A stretch of DNA of 32,530 bases from Gemmataceae bacterium (GCA_003136315.1 PLDW01000095.1:61988-94517); one strand, 5' to 3'. Shown: positions 7,100 to 15,103, counted from the first letter of the stretch. The notes: generated by a model not told the origin, from the letters alone. A program made the numbers and translations.

Positions 7100-8308
7100 G
7101 TGATGCAACGGGTTCAGAACATTCTCGTTGCTTTTTTGGTGTTTCGCCTACAGACATTGCTCGCACCGCTTCTGTTCTTTGTCTCCCGGACCTGGCGAGG
7201 AAGGTTCCACGCGCTGGTTGCTGGGATCGGCGGTATCGCGATCACGTCATTTCTCGTGTTCTTGCTGTATGGGCACTTCGCCGGAGTGCCGGCGGCCCGC
7301 ATCCCGTTCCTCATCACCCTTGTCTCCTGTCCCCTGGCACTCGTCTGCGTCATACTCAGCATCGTGTTCCGCCGGCCGGCGGTGCTTGGAACCGGGCGGG
7401 TCGATTCCCTCTTCCCTTATGAGCTTGCCAAGCCAAACCAGAACTTATCTGACGGGTGGGACGATATCGAGGATGAGTATGTCTGGCTGTTGGTTCAGCT
7501 CGTCACCCGCCTCGACCCGTGGATGCCAGCCCTGGAACGGGCCAGGACAAGGGAGACGATTCGGCGACTGCTCGCAGAAATCTATACTAGTCCGGACTAC
7601 GACCGCCTCCCGCGGGTCGGGTGGCGTCTTGGTGTTGTGCTCCGCAATGGCCGGTCCGACCCACAGCACTGCTACACCTACCGACCCGAACCCCGACAAC
7701 CGGGTGAGCGGTTCGGGCTGTTTGTGTTCCTCCACGGTCATGGGACGAACTACCTGGTTCTGCTGCACGCCTTGCGGCCACTCGCCGACCGAATGCGGTT
7801 GGTGCTGGTCGCGCCGTCATTCGGGTACGGGAACTGGGAAGCGCCCGGCGGAGTCGAGGCGATCGATCGGGCGACCCGATTCGGCCTGGCCGCGTTCGAA
7901 GTTGATCCAGGGCGGGTGTTCCTCGCGGGCTTGTCGCAGGGCGGGGCGGGGGTGGGTCGGGCCGCGGCGGCAGCCCCAGACCGATACGCAGGGTTGGTGT
8001 TTCTCTCGGCGACGATGGAGGTGTCAGTGCTCGGCTCGGAGGCGTTCGCGACCGGATGGAAGGGCAAGCCGGTGCTGGTGATCCAGGGCGAGCGAGATCA
8101 CAATGTGACACCCCGGTCGGTGGCCGCGGGAGTCGAGTTGATGGAAGCCGCTGGGGTCAAGGTGACGATGCACTCGGACCCGGAGAGCGGGCACTTCCTC
8201 TTCTTCGCCATGATTGACGAAGTGGAATGCCACATCGCAGGCTGGATCGATCGCGTCGCCACTGGCTGTGGCATGAGGAGCGACGAGGCAAATGCCTCGT
8301 CGGCTTGA
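7100..8308 (+). CDS. Membrane-anchored alpha/beta hydrolase (carboxylesterase/phospholipase type)
   Basis: About 402 residues from a GTG at 7100; an ATG follows at 7103. The first 100 residues carry two or three hydrophobic segments (about 5-27, 38-60 and 70-92), so the catalytic domain is membrane-tethered. The alpha/beta hydrolase domain shows FVFLHGHG, the nucleophile elbow GLSQGG (S279), an acid in GERDHNV (D333) and the base in ESGHF (H365), a complete triad. The domain resembles PHB-depolymerase or phospholipase/carboxylesterase-type esterases. It is co-transcribed with the aldo/keto reductase. A palindrome covers its last codons. The natural ester substrate is unknown. Confidence 0.85.
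   Translation: MMQRVQNILVAFLVFRLQTLLAPLLFFVSRTWRGRFHALVAGIGGIAITSFLVFLLYGHFAGVPAARIPFLITLVSCPLALVCVILSIVFRRPAVLGTGRVDSLFPYELAKPNQNLSDGWDDIEDEYVWLLVQLVTRLDPWMPALERARTRETIRRLLAEIYTSPDYDRLPRVGWRLGVVLRNGRSDPQHCYTYRPEPRQPGERFGLFVFLHGHGTNYLVLLHALRPLADRMRLVLVAPSFGYGNWEAPGGVEAIDRATRFGLAAFEVDPGRVFLAGLSQGGAGVGRAAAAAPDRYAGLVFLSATMEVSVLGSEAFATGWKGKPVLVIQGERDHNVTPRSVAAGVELMEAAGVKVTMHSDPESGHFLFFAMIDEVECHIAGWIDRVATGCGMRSDEANASSA
8281..8302. repeat. Perfect palindrome at the 3' end of the hydrolase gene
   Basis: Ten-base arms CGACGAGGCA and TGCCTCGTCG flank a 2-base centre. The element lies inside the last codons, encoding the unremarkable tail SDEANASSA, and ends six bases before the end of the coding region. 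It may be a small dispersed palindrome that has captured the C-terminus, or a 3'-end stabilising hairpin. There is no T-tract. Confidence 0.7.
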
Positions 8309-8404
8309 GCAGTGAACCCAGGACCTTGGAATCGATCCGCTCCCAGACCGTGGGCTGTCCACGGCCGTGTGAAGGCGGGGCGATGCCGGTCTGGGCGGGG
8401 AGCG

Positions 8405-10126
8405 TTACCGGCGAGAATACCCAGGCAGAATGAAGGTTGCCGGCGGCGGAGCAGCGATTACCGGGGGGGATGCACAGATCCCTTGGGGCAGCCCGCTTTC
8501 GTTGGGCAAGATGCTCGCTTTTTGCATCTCGATGATCACGGAGTCAGACACTCCGCCCATTTTGAGGAACTGGATATCTGTAACGGTCAGTACGAACGTG
8601 CTTCCAGTATTGCGGATCTGATTGACTATCACATCGTCGCTAGCATGCACTCGGGTCAGTGTCACCACATCGGCCAGACTCAGCTTTCCGGGCTGTGCAG
8701 CCGCGAAGGTCGATTGTGGGCACGCTGCACGGGTCTCGGTTGATTGGGACGGGAGCGGTTCGGGCGGGGCCATCGGCGAGACCGCCAGAGCATTCACCGG
8801 CGGACTTTGTGAGGAGTGGGGGACGTCCGTGGACAGTCCGAGATCGCAAACCCACGTTCTGATCGGCAACTGACCCTGTCGCATGACAGGGGCGGTTGCT
8901 GGCGTAGCAGCCGGAGCGACATACCCGGCGGTTGCAGCCGGTGATTGGCTCGGCACAAGTGTTGGCACTGGCCCAACCACTTGCCCAACTGTTGCTGGGC
9001 AGGGGACTGGATCGACAGCTTGTGGCGGATAGGAGGAAGTCGGCACCGACGGGACGGAGGACGGGGTTGGTAGGGGTGCGTGGACCGGCGAGCCTGGGGA
9101 CTGAGCCGGACACGGGGCAGCCATGCCAGGGCCAGATTGGGGCACGCCAACCATTTGACCAAACGTCCCCGCCATCATGCCGAACACCTCGGGTGGTGCC
9201 GAACAGGCCGAATTCGGACCAGCCATCACGGGGGATGCCGGGGGCAGGTTTGCCGTCAGACAGGTCGGCACCCCGGACGGCACAGCGACTGGGTTGAGCC
9301 CCACGTCAGATGGGCCGCTGGAAGCTGGGGTCAATTTGACCGGTTTCGGGGTCGGCACCGGACCGTTCCCCGCGACCCGATACTTCCCGGCGACCAGCGA
9401 GAGAGACTCCCTCATCATCTCGCCGTCACTGCCACTCACTCGCAGATTGCTCACCATCAGCCCGCCATCGGCCGCGCGGCACCGGAAGGCGAATGGTTGG
9501 TCGACGTACAACTGGAGTCCTGCTGAGAGCCCGGCCAGTTCCATCCCCGCGGAGGTCTGTTCACTCCCCGCTGTCACATCGGCCCCGGTGACGACTCCAT
9601 GAACGGTGCCATCCGCCGTCACTGCACAATCACCAGTCAGGGTGATTGTGATCAGGTCTCCGTTATTGTTGAGCGTGATCTTCGCCGTCAGCCCGTTCCC
9701 GTCGGGGGTGAACGAGGCCGATACTACTGCTCCGGGCAGTTCCCGATACCATGTTCCAAGCGGCCGGTGGTGCCAGACTGGGGTGATAACAGCGACAGCA
9801 GGCCCCGGCGGCGGGACTGGGTCAGCGGTTGCGTGCTGCCTGATAGCAGGTGCCGGCTGGTACTGGAAGACCGGGGCTGGCATCACCGCCGGGGCCACTG
9901 GTGGAGCAGGTTGTGGCGCTGCGAGGATGGGGGGGCCGATGTACGTCCAGGTCAGCCGCACGTCCAAGCCGTCCTTCACAGCTTTGACCCGCGGGGCGGG
10001 TGCGATTTCCACAGTCTGGCCCCGCCACGGGTGCGGACTCTCCCCCAGTACTGGGAGCGGGGATGAAGCGAGGGCGAGGATGAGGAGGCCGGCCGTGCCG
10101 GCCCGCGGGAGTGTCCGACCAGACAT
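8405..10126 (-). CDS. Secreted Pro/Ala-rich protein with C-terminal DVV...NQIR domain
   Basis: A 573-residue exported protein of unknown function. The start at 10126 is chosen because AAGGAG lies just upstream and because MSGRTLPRAGTAGLLILALASSP is a clear signal peptide ending near VLG-E. Residues about 30-250 include a beta-rich region (TWYRELPGAVVSASFTPDG, ITLTGDCAV) that looks like a small barrel or sandwich. A long Pro/Ser/Ala-rich linker with scattered cysteines follows. The C-terminus has LADVVTLTRVHASDDVIVNQIR and later MGGVSDSVIIEMQ, a pair of helices that I recall from many planctomycete secreted proteins (recollection). It is divergent from the von Willebrand A gene, with 141 bases between the starts. 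It is probably periplasmic or surface-located. Confidence 0.75.
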   Translation of the reverse strand: MSGRTLPRAGTAGLLILALASSPLPVLGESPHPWRGQTVEIAPAPRVKAVKDGLDVRLTWTYIGPPILAAPQPAPPVAPAVMPAPVFQYQPAPAIRQHATADPVPPPGPAVAVITPVWHHRPLGTWYRELPGAVVSASFTPDGNGLTAKITLNNNGDLITITLTGDCAVTADGTVHGVVTGADVTAGSEQTSAGMELAGLSAGLQLYVDQPFAFRCRAADGGLMVSNLRVSGSDGEMMRESLSLVAGKYRVAGNGPVPTPKPVKLTPASSGPSDVGLNPVAVPSGVPTCLTANLPPASPVMAGPNSACSAPPEVFGMMAGTFGQMVGVPQSGPGMAAPCPAQSPGSPVHAPLPTPSSVPSVPTSSYPPQAVDPVPCPATVGQVVGPVPTLVPSQSPAATAGYVAPAATPATAPVMRQGQLPIRTWVCDLGLSTDVPHSSQSPPVNALAVSPMAPPEPLPSQSTETRAACPQSTFAAAQPGKLSLADVVTLTRVHASDDVIVNQIRNTGSTFVLTVTDIQFLKMGGVSDSVIIEMQKASILPNESGLPQGICASPPVIAAPPPATFILPGYSRR

Positions 10127-10267
10127 GCGGACTCCTTGTCGAACGATGGGCGAAGACCAGCCGATCATGCTCTGGTCCGTCTGATCGCACAACCCCAACC
10201 AAAGTGCGTGAAATTCGGGCTTCCCTCATCCGGTGGACATCGATATGAGCCACCGCGAGGGAATACC

Positions 10268-11302
10268 ATGCGCGGCGCAACATCACCCCGGCAGGCGATC
10301 ATCGCGTCTGTCGGGCTCCACATCCTGCTTGCAGTTGGGTTGGTGAGCCTCGCCCGATTTCAGGCCGCTCGCCCAACTCTGCCTGGGCCAGCGCCAAGAA
10401 TCGACACCCGGGTCGACATCCGGTTTGAGTCCCCCTCAGCGGAATCGGAGACGTCCGTTGAGGTCTCGGTCGCAACCCCAGCACCAACCCCCAGCACCCC
10501 ACCGCCAGAACCGCCCACCGAGTCCCCGTCCGCCCCTGAGCCCAAAACCACAGACACGACCCCACCCCCCGCTCCCGAGGAGACCCGTCCGCCGCTGGGC
10601 AAGACCACGCCGCTCCCACAGACGCTTCCTCCGGAAATGCTCGCGATTCTGAAGAAGCCTCAGCCAGCGACCGTCGTCGAGGTGCCGTTGACCTTGTCCC
10701 CGCTCCATCCGGAACCGGCAGCAACCACACCGTCACAGGTCCGGCCAGCGGGCGGGCTTGTCGAGCGACCCCCTGCACCGTCGCGGCCAACCCCAACTCC
10801 AGGTTCGACTCTGGACGGGGGAGTGCCGCTCCACAGTGTGCTCGCTCCGGGGCAAACGATTGTGTATGTGCTGGATAAATCGGGCAGCATGGGAGCGGGG
10901 GGGAAGTACGAGGTGGCCCTGCGTGCTCTGGTGGCGACACTCAAAGTACAACCCCCCACAGTTCGGTTTCAAGTCGTCGTGTACGAGGGGTATGCCTTTC
11001 CCCCGCTCCCGGCGACGACGCCGACCGGGTTGATCTCGGCATCGGTCGACACTGTGGCCCGGATGGCGGATGCCCTGAGGATTCTCAGCCCCCGTGGACG
11101 GAGCAACCACATTGAGGGGTTACGTGTGGCGCTGGCACTGGGGTCGGAACAGGGGCCGGACTTCGTGATCCTCTTGACCGATGGCGACGACCTTCCGATT
11201 TCGACCATTCGCAGCCTCCGGCGGGGGATGGGGAAACGATCGGTCGTGTACGTGGCACAGGTCACGGATGGGGGGGTGGGGAAACTGATCGAGATGAAGT
11301 AA
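10268..11302 (+). CDS. Membrane-anchored von Willebrand factor A domain protein
   Basis: A 344-residue protein with one N-terminal membrane helix (about 10-30), a Pro/Thr-rich linker (about 40-190) like the periplasmic arm of TonB, and a C-terminal von Willebrand A domain. The metal-site motif DKSGSM begins at D203, and ILLTDGDD supplies the later aspartate. Where a Thr is usual (G-T-N) the sequence has R-S-N, a conservative change. GAGGG at 10257-10261 supports the ATG at 10268. The domain should lie outside the cytoplasmic membrane and bind a protein partner in a metal-dependent way. The divergent secreted protein at 8405-10126 is one candidate partner, inferred from position only. Confidence 0.85.
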   Translation: MRGATSPRQAIIASVGLHILLAVGLVSLARFQAARPTLPGPAPRIDTRVDIRFESPSAESETSVEVSVATPAPTPSTPPPEPPTESPSAPEPKTTDTTPPPAPEETRPPLGKTTPLPQTLPPEMLAILKKPQPATVVEVPLTLSPLHPEPAATTPSQVRPAGGLVERPPAPSRPTPTPGSTLDGGVPLHSVLAPGQTIVYVLDKSGSMGAGGKYEVALRALVATLKVQPPTVRFQVVVYEGYAFPPLPATTPTGLISASVDTVARMADALRILSPRGRSNHIEGLRVALALGSEQGPDFVILLTDGDDLPISTIRSLRRGMGKRSVVYVAQVTDGGVGKLIEMK

Positions 11303-11552
11303 TGCATGCCCTCCCGCACAATGCTCAGGGCACGGCGACTCACAGCACGGCAGAGCCGTCATCAAATCTGCTGGCAAGTTGCATCGCATTTGATCTTCGC
11401 TGTCTCGTTGTAGCTAATACTAGCTTGCAAATTATAGATTGATAATAACGATACAAAAGACGCAGAGACACACCGAAAACTGAGAAAAAGCAACTCTCCT
11501 CGACAGTTCACGCTGGAAGCAACAACATCCCCCGCAGTTCGTTCGCCATGCA

Positions 11553-11567
11553 CCACGCGGAGCGTGG
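11553..11567. repeat. Small palindrome CCACGC-GGA-GCGTGG
   Basis: Six-base arms around GGA, extended by GGAACC on the right. The surrounding string (CCACGCGGAGCGTGGGAACC) resembles a short palindrome that I recall as widely dispersed in planctomycete and cyanobacterial intergenic DNA. Only one copy was seen in this window. Confidence 0.5.
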
Positions 11568-11926
11568 GAACCAGGGGCGATGCTGTCGCGATCTGCGAGA
11601 GGTGTCTCGAAGTTGCTGTCGCTGCAGGGAAGGTGAACACCCGTGAGGACGGGAGGAAGGATCTGAAGATCGGGGTCATTTTGAAGCGTTCGTCTGGCTT
11701 GGAGGTGTCCCCGGCAGAGTGGGAGAGACAGCGGGTACCAGGGGTCACGATAGTGCTGGCGTTTGCAACGATCACCACTGTGAAAGTGTTCCATCGGAGT
11801 AGGTCGGGTTGGGTCCGCCTGGTTGTGATCACGAGATTCGGGCTGTTCAGATGTTGGTGGATCGAGCTGGATGGACCTGGATAATCGGCCAATCGGGCTC
11901 TGGGTGAAGACAACAGAACGGTCTGG

Positions 11927-11993
11927 CATTTATCACAGCAGTTGCCAAAAAGATTCAGCTTAGTTCTGGCGTTCTAACATTTATCACAACAGT
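11927..11993. repeat. Short direct repeat CATTTATCACARCAGT
   Basis: Two 16-base copies with one difference lie at 11927-11942 and 11978-11993, 51 bases apart. They sit about 60-120 bases upstream of a candidate promoter at 12050. They could be binding sites of a regulator of the downstream island, or a chance pair. Confidence 0.5.
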
Positions 11994-12049
11994 ACTCTGT
12001 GAAGGAATTTCGCGGCAAAAAAAAATGCGACGAAAAACCCGGGAATGTA

Positions 12050-12077
12050 TTGACTGCATGCCCTCAAGCGATACTCT
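12050..12077 (+). promoter_or_regulatory. Possible sigma-70-type promoter for the island
   Basis: TTGACT at 12050-12055, a 16-base spacer and TACTCT at 12072-12077 give a plausible -35/-10 pair. The leader to the first gene at 12322 would then be about 240 bases and AT-rich. The match is moderate, and planctomycete promoters are poorly defined, so this is only a candidate. Confidence 0.35.
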
Positions 12078-12321
12078 GCTATGGAGTCAGAATTTTTGAT
12101 TCATCCGGTTCAGTCGGGCCTGACTCACCAACCGGAGAGTTACAGGGTCCAGTTCCAGACGGGTCAGCAGGTGGGTGAAGGGGTCGTGGGCCTGGAGATC
12201 GGCACAGTCTCATTACGCAGTTTTTGAATTTTCAATTTTTTCGCTCTGGCAGAATTCTCATTCTGCTGCAATTGAGTTGTAGAACGTTATTATTAGTGTT
12301 TAATGCCACGGATGAGTAATC

Positions 12322-13527
12322 ATGGTATATCATCTCCTTGAGACCGTGCGATCATTGTCGTCAACGAGTTGGCGGCGAGGCAGTTGGGCGGTCGGAGCGG
12401 GTGGGATTGTAGCGATTGCCATTTTGAGTTGGGTTCTGCTGCACGAACCAGTCAACGAACATCGCACGATTCAGGGCCCCCGATCTGGGGCTGAGAGCAT
12501 TTCGGGGATTCCTCTCCGAATCGAATCAAGGAATCGGGCACTCCTGAGCCCGGACTCGGATGAGGCTGTCGCGGTGACACGGATGCTTCGCGAGCCGAGG
12601 TCGGAACCACTGAATGTCTCCACTTGCTGTCATTTTCTACGTCTCTACGGCCTCGGGCCATTTTCGCATGCTCGATTCACATCGGGCCGCGACGTGGTGG
12701 ATGCGTTAACGAATCAAGAACGCTCAAAAGTCGTTCTTGGCGAACCCATGTTCTTTCCGACTCGCAGCGGGATTCGGTATCGAGAAATTGCGATCCAAAC
12801 GATTTCGACCGGTGAAAACCATCGTGATTTTTGTTTGGCCAACTTCGCGGAACTGGGGTTGCCTCTCTCCACACCGATGACGGTGGCCGATGGAACCTAT
12901 TCGCTTCATGACTTGCTCCGCGATTCCGTCGAGAATTTCACGATCGATCAAACAGAACTCGGCTGGACCGCAATCGCATACGCCTTGTACATGCACGAAT
13001 CCGGCGGCTGGACGAATCGCTATGGCGAATCGTTTCGCTTCGATGATGTTGCTCGGAAGTTAATACAGGCACCATTGGGTCGCGCGAGTTGCGCGGGTGC
13101 CCATCTTCTCTACGCGATGACCATTCTGGCCCGGGCCGACTCCACGGAACGGTTCTTGACGGAAACCGCGAGAGAGGAATTGCTGGGCCATCTCCGAAAA
13201 CTCTCGCGTCAAGCGGTCACATCGCAAAGCCCGGACGGCTTTTGGCGACTGAACTGGTTTGTGGAACGAGATCGAAAGTCCGCACCTCCGACCCCCGAGT
13301 TCGATGATTTAGGAGCCCGATTATTGGCGACAGGGCATCTCGTGGAGTGGCTCGAATTGCTGCCTGAGGAATTGCAGCCACCTGACGACTGCTACATACG
13401 CGCGGCTCGATGGCTCGGTGCGGGAATTCGCGAGAAGACTCCGATCGTAAAGCCTGGAGATCTTTGCCCCTGTGTCCACGCAGTGTGCTCGGTGCGGAAA
13501 TTGCTTGGCCAGAAAGCCGGGCAGTAA
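12322..13527 (+). CDS. Membrane-anchored all-helical protein of unknown function with Cys/His cluster
   Basis: A 401-residue protein with one N-terminal membrane helix (about 22-41); the rest probably lies outside the membrane. The exported part is mainly helical with regular repeats and looks like an alpha/alpha toroid (terpene-cyclase- or LanC-like), judged only from pattern. Striking residues are E213 in TELGWT, WTNRYGE (230-236), C257 and H261 in CAGAHLLYAM, H339 in ATGHLVEW, and C382, C384, H386, C389 in LCPCVHAVC. I recall similar proteins (GTHLLYAL, LLATGH, CPCxHA) as an expanded planctomycete family of unknown function. Codon use is more AT-rich than in upstream genes. It precedes the double-glycine peptide gene by about 90 bases and may share its transcript. 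Confidence 0.8.
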   Translation: MVYHLLETVRSLSSTSWRRGSWAVGAGGIVAIAILSWVLLHEPVNEHRTIQGPRSGAESISGIPLRIESRNRALLSPDSDEAVAVTRMLREPRSEPLNVSTCCHFLRLYGLGPFSHARFTSGRDVVDALTNQERSKVVLGEPMFFPTRSGIRYREIAIQTISTGENHRDFCLANFAELGLPLSTPMTVADGTYSLHDLLRDSVENFTIDQTELGWTAIAYALYMHESGGWTNRYGESFRFDDVARKLIQAPLGRASCAGAHLLYAMTILARADSTERFLTETAREELLGHLRKLSRQAVTSQSPDGFWRLNWFVERDRKSAPPTPEFDDLGARLLATGHLVEWLELLPEELQPPDDCYIRAARWLGAGIREKTPIVKPGDLCPCVHAVCSVRKLLGQKAGQ

Positions 13528-13615
13528 CCGAGTTCTTTTGGGGAGGCGTGGGTGATTGAGACGGGTCTACGTCGACTCGTCTATCGGTTTCGATTCTCAC
13601 GATGAGGAAACGACG

Positions 13616-14017
13616 ATGTTACGAAACCTGGGATTGGCGATCGCGTTGTTCGGCGTCTTGGCGTTGGTCGGCTACTCCGGAGTGATGGCCTCCGGGTCGC
13701 AGCTCGGCCAGGTCATTTCTCCGGACGAAGCCAGGGAGATTCATGGAGGTGTTGCTGCATGTTTCAACGTCACGCCGTACTACTGTACGAACGTGCCGCA
13801 ATACAGTTGCTATCTCGGCAATCCCCCGGTGCCGTACGTGTGCTATGCACAGTCGGGCCTGTACTCGCTCGGAAGTCCGAACCCGCAGGGATACCAAGAA
13901 TCCCCGACCGCGACGTACTATTGTTGCGGCGCGGGGAACTACGCTTGCAACGTCTATCCCAACGCGGTGGTGGCCTGTCAGTCGACGATCACCATAACCA
14001 CGATAGTTCCGGAATAA
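13616..14017 (+). CDS. Cys-rich precursor peptide with double-glycine leader
   Basis: A 133-residue precursor. The ATG at 13616 is chosen over an in-frame start at 13556 because GATGAGGAAA lies just upstream. Residues 3-25 form a hydrophobic signal or membrane segment. Residues 34-45, ISPDEAREIHGG, match the double-glycine leader end (S-x2-E-x3-I-x-G-G) recognised by C39 peptidases. Cleavage after G45 would release an 88-residue product rich in Tyr, Pro and Asn, with eight cysteines (49, 57, 65, 76, 103, 104, 111, 121), consistent with four disulphides or another Cys-based modification. Two C39-fold proteins follow directly. A Sec signal and a double-glycine motif in one leader is unusual. 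A plain secreted Cys-rich protein with a chance GG is the alternative. Confidence 0.75.
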   Translation: MLRNLGLAIALFGVLALVGYSGVMASGSQLGQVISPDEAREIHGGVAACFNVTPYYCTNVPQYSCYLGNPPVPYVCYAQSGLYSLGSPNPQGYQESPTATYYCCGAGNYACNVYPNAVVACQSTITITTIVPE

Positions 14018-14044
14018 CCGACGTAAAGACCGTCCCAACTTGAT

Positions 14045-14059
14045 CGCGACAACGTCGCG
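14045..14059 (+). other. Small hairpin after the precursor gene
   Basis: CGCGAC and GTCGCG pair around AAC, 28 bases after the precursor stop. There is no T-tract. It could be a weak terminator or mRNA-stabilising stem separating expression of the peptide from the peptidase genes. Confidence 0.35.
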
Positions 14060-14226
14060 GGTAGTGTAGTCCTGTGATGGCTCGATCGACCAACCGTGCA
14101 CACTCATGACCCAAAAGACGATTTCGGGAGGTCGGGCCATCTCAGGCCTGGGATCATCCGCCAGGAATGACGCTCACGATCTAACAGATTTTGAGCGATT
14201 GCCAGTACGATTATAACTTCGGTTGA

Positions 14227-14256
14227 TTGACATACGATGCATACTCGCTCTAATAT
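14227..14256 (+). promoter_or_regulatory. Probable sigma-70-type promoter for the C39 peptidase gene
   Basis: TTGACA at 14227-14232, an 18-base spacer and TAATAT at 14251-14256. The predicted transcript would start near 14262, before the ATG at 14294 and after a rival in-frame start at 14237, so it supports 14294. It implies that the peptidase gene can be expressed apart from the precursor. Confidence 0.5.
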
Positions 14257-14293
14257 ACAGCTCATCAAACCTCAGTCTTGCGTGAGGCACACG

Positions 14294-14926
14294 ATGTCGA
14301 TTATTAACATCATATATATTTTCAATAGTGTTGTCGCTATTGTTAGTTTGAGCGCGTTGAGTCCAGCACTGGCTCAGGAAATTGTCAGTGGCGAGTCGAG
14401 TTCAAAATCAGCAACACGACCAGAACGCATGAGCAACGCACAAATTGAGCGTCAGAAAGTTATATGTGGGCCAAACTGTCTGTATATGCTACTGAGTCTG
14501 CATAATAAGCCGGTCGACCAATCGCTATTTGTCAGGTACTTTCCCACGCACCAGGATGGATTGTCTCTTCTCGAATTGCAGGAAGCGGCCACATCAATGG
14601 GGCTCCCTTCTGAAGTTCTCCGTTGTACATATGATGAACTTCAGCGGTCATTCGATTCACCGATTATCGCTTATTTGTCTGGGGATGGCCCCCATTATGT
14701 CGTCGTGCATTCGGTCGACTCGGAATCGGTTTCCATTCTCGATGGCACCACGGGCGAAGAGCAGAGACTCACTCGAAAAGAATTCGAGCGCACTTGGTCG
14801 GGATATATCCTCCATCCTCGCGAAGCGTCAGAATACACACTATTGTTCTATCTCAGTTTAACGGTACTTGGGTGGTCACTGTTGCTTGCAGGCATTCGGT
14901 TTCGAGCTACTCGGAAGCGAACCTGA
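14294..14926 (+). CDS. Exported, membrane-anchored C39-family peptidase
   Basis: A 210-residue protein. GTGAGG before 14294 and the upstream promoter fix the start. A signal peptide (1-28, ending SPALAQ) is followed by a C39 peptidase domain (about 50-175): ICGPNCLYML with catalytic C58, SLLELQEAATSMGL (91-104), a region around 120-130 leading to PHYVVVHS with H134, SILDGTTG with D150, and the family's typical ending FERTWSGYIL. A C-terminal membrane helix (about 181-203) ends in a basic tail. No ABC-transporter domains are present. The layout predicts a type I membrane protein with its catalytic domain outside the cytoplasm, where it could cut the exported double-glycine precursor encoded just upstream. 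Bacteriocin-type C39 domains normally face the cytoplasm, so this topology is atypical. Confidence 0.85.
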   Translation: MSIINIIYIFNSVVAIVSLSALSPALAQEIVSGESSSKSATRPERMSNAQIERQKVICGPNCLYMLLSLHNKPVDQSLFVRYFPTHQDGLSLLELQEAATSMGLPSEVLRCTYDELQRSFDSPIIAYLSGDGPHYVVVHSVDSESVSILDGTTGEEQRLTRKEFERTWSGYILHPREASEYTLLFYLSLTVLGWSLLLAGIRFRATRKRT

Positions 14927-14969
14927 GACAGGAATCCGCTGATGCGGTGGTCTCTACGGAATGACGATG

Positions 14970-15103
14970 GGACGTATACTTGGGAGGGTGAGGCTCCTGC
15001 TGAGCTGGAACACCCTCACTCTCGGCAGGAGCGTCGTCCCCCCGTTATACCGATGCGTGTGCGTGCTCCTGGAATGAAACAGCGTCAGCGGGTTCCTGGA
15101 TGA
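14970..15103. repeat. Dispersed ~130-bp repeat, copy 1
   Basis: This stretch matches 26549-26675 in the same orientation along its whole length. Shared blocks include CACCCTCAC-x-CTCGGC, CGTTA followed by CCGATG, and GGAATGA-x-ACAGC leading to GCGGGTTCCTGGAT. Internally GGCTCCTGC and GCAGGAGC form an inverted repeat. It fills the gap between the two C39-fold genes. Confidence 0.8.

Larger units (their letters stand above)
11303..12321. other. 1-kb intergenic region without a credible gene
   Basis: Open frames on both strands here have no recognisable motif and overlap repeats, so I call no gene. The region holds a small palindrome (11553-11567), a 16-base direct repeat (11927-11942 and 11978-11993), a possible promoter (12050-12077), a short TTGAA-TT-TTCAA palindrome in an AT-rich tract near 12224-12235, and GCAGAAT-TCTC-ATTCTGC just after it. 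Base composition becomes clearly AT-richer from about 11950 onwards, marking the left edge of the island that follows. Confidence 0.6.

Noticed and set aside
11362..11913. Minus-strand open frame of 183 codons in the 1-kb gap
   Set aside because: It has no recognisable domain, runs through a dispersed palindrome, and has a residue composition that looks untranslated.
12322..13527. Calling this gene a LanC lanthipeptide cyclase
   Set aside because: The helical pattern and Cys/His residues are suggestive, but the LanC zinc motifs are absent and the precursor lacks a lanthipeptide-type Ser/Thr-Cys core.
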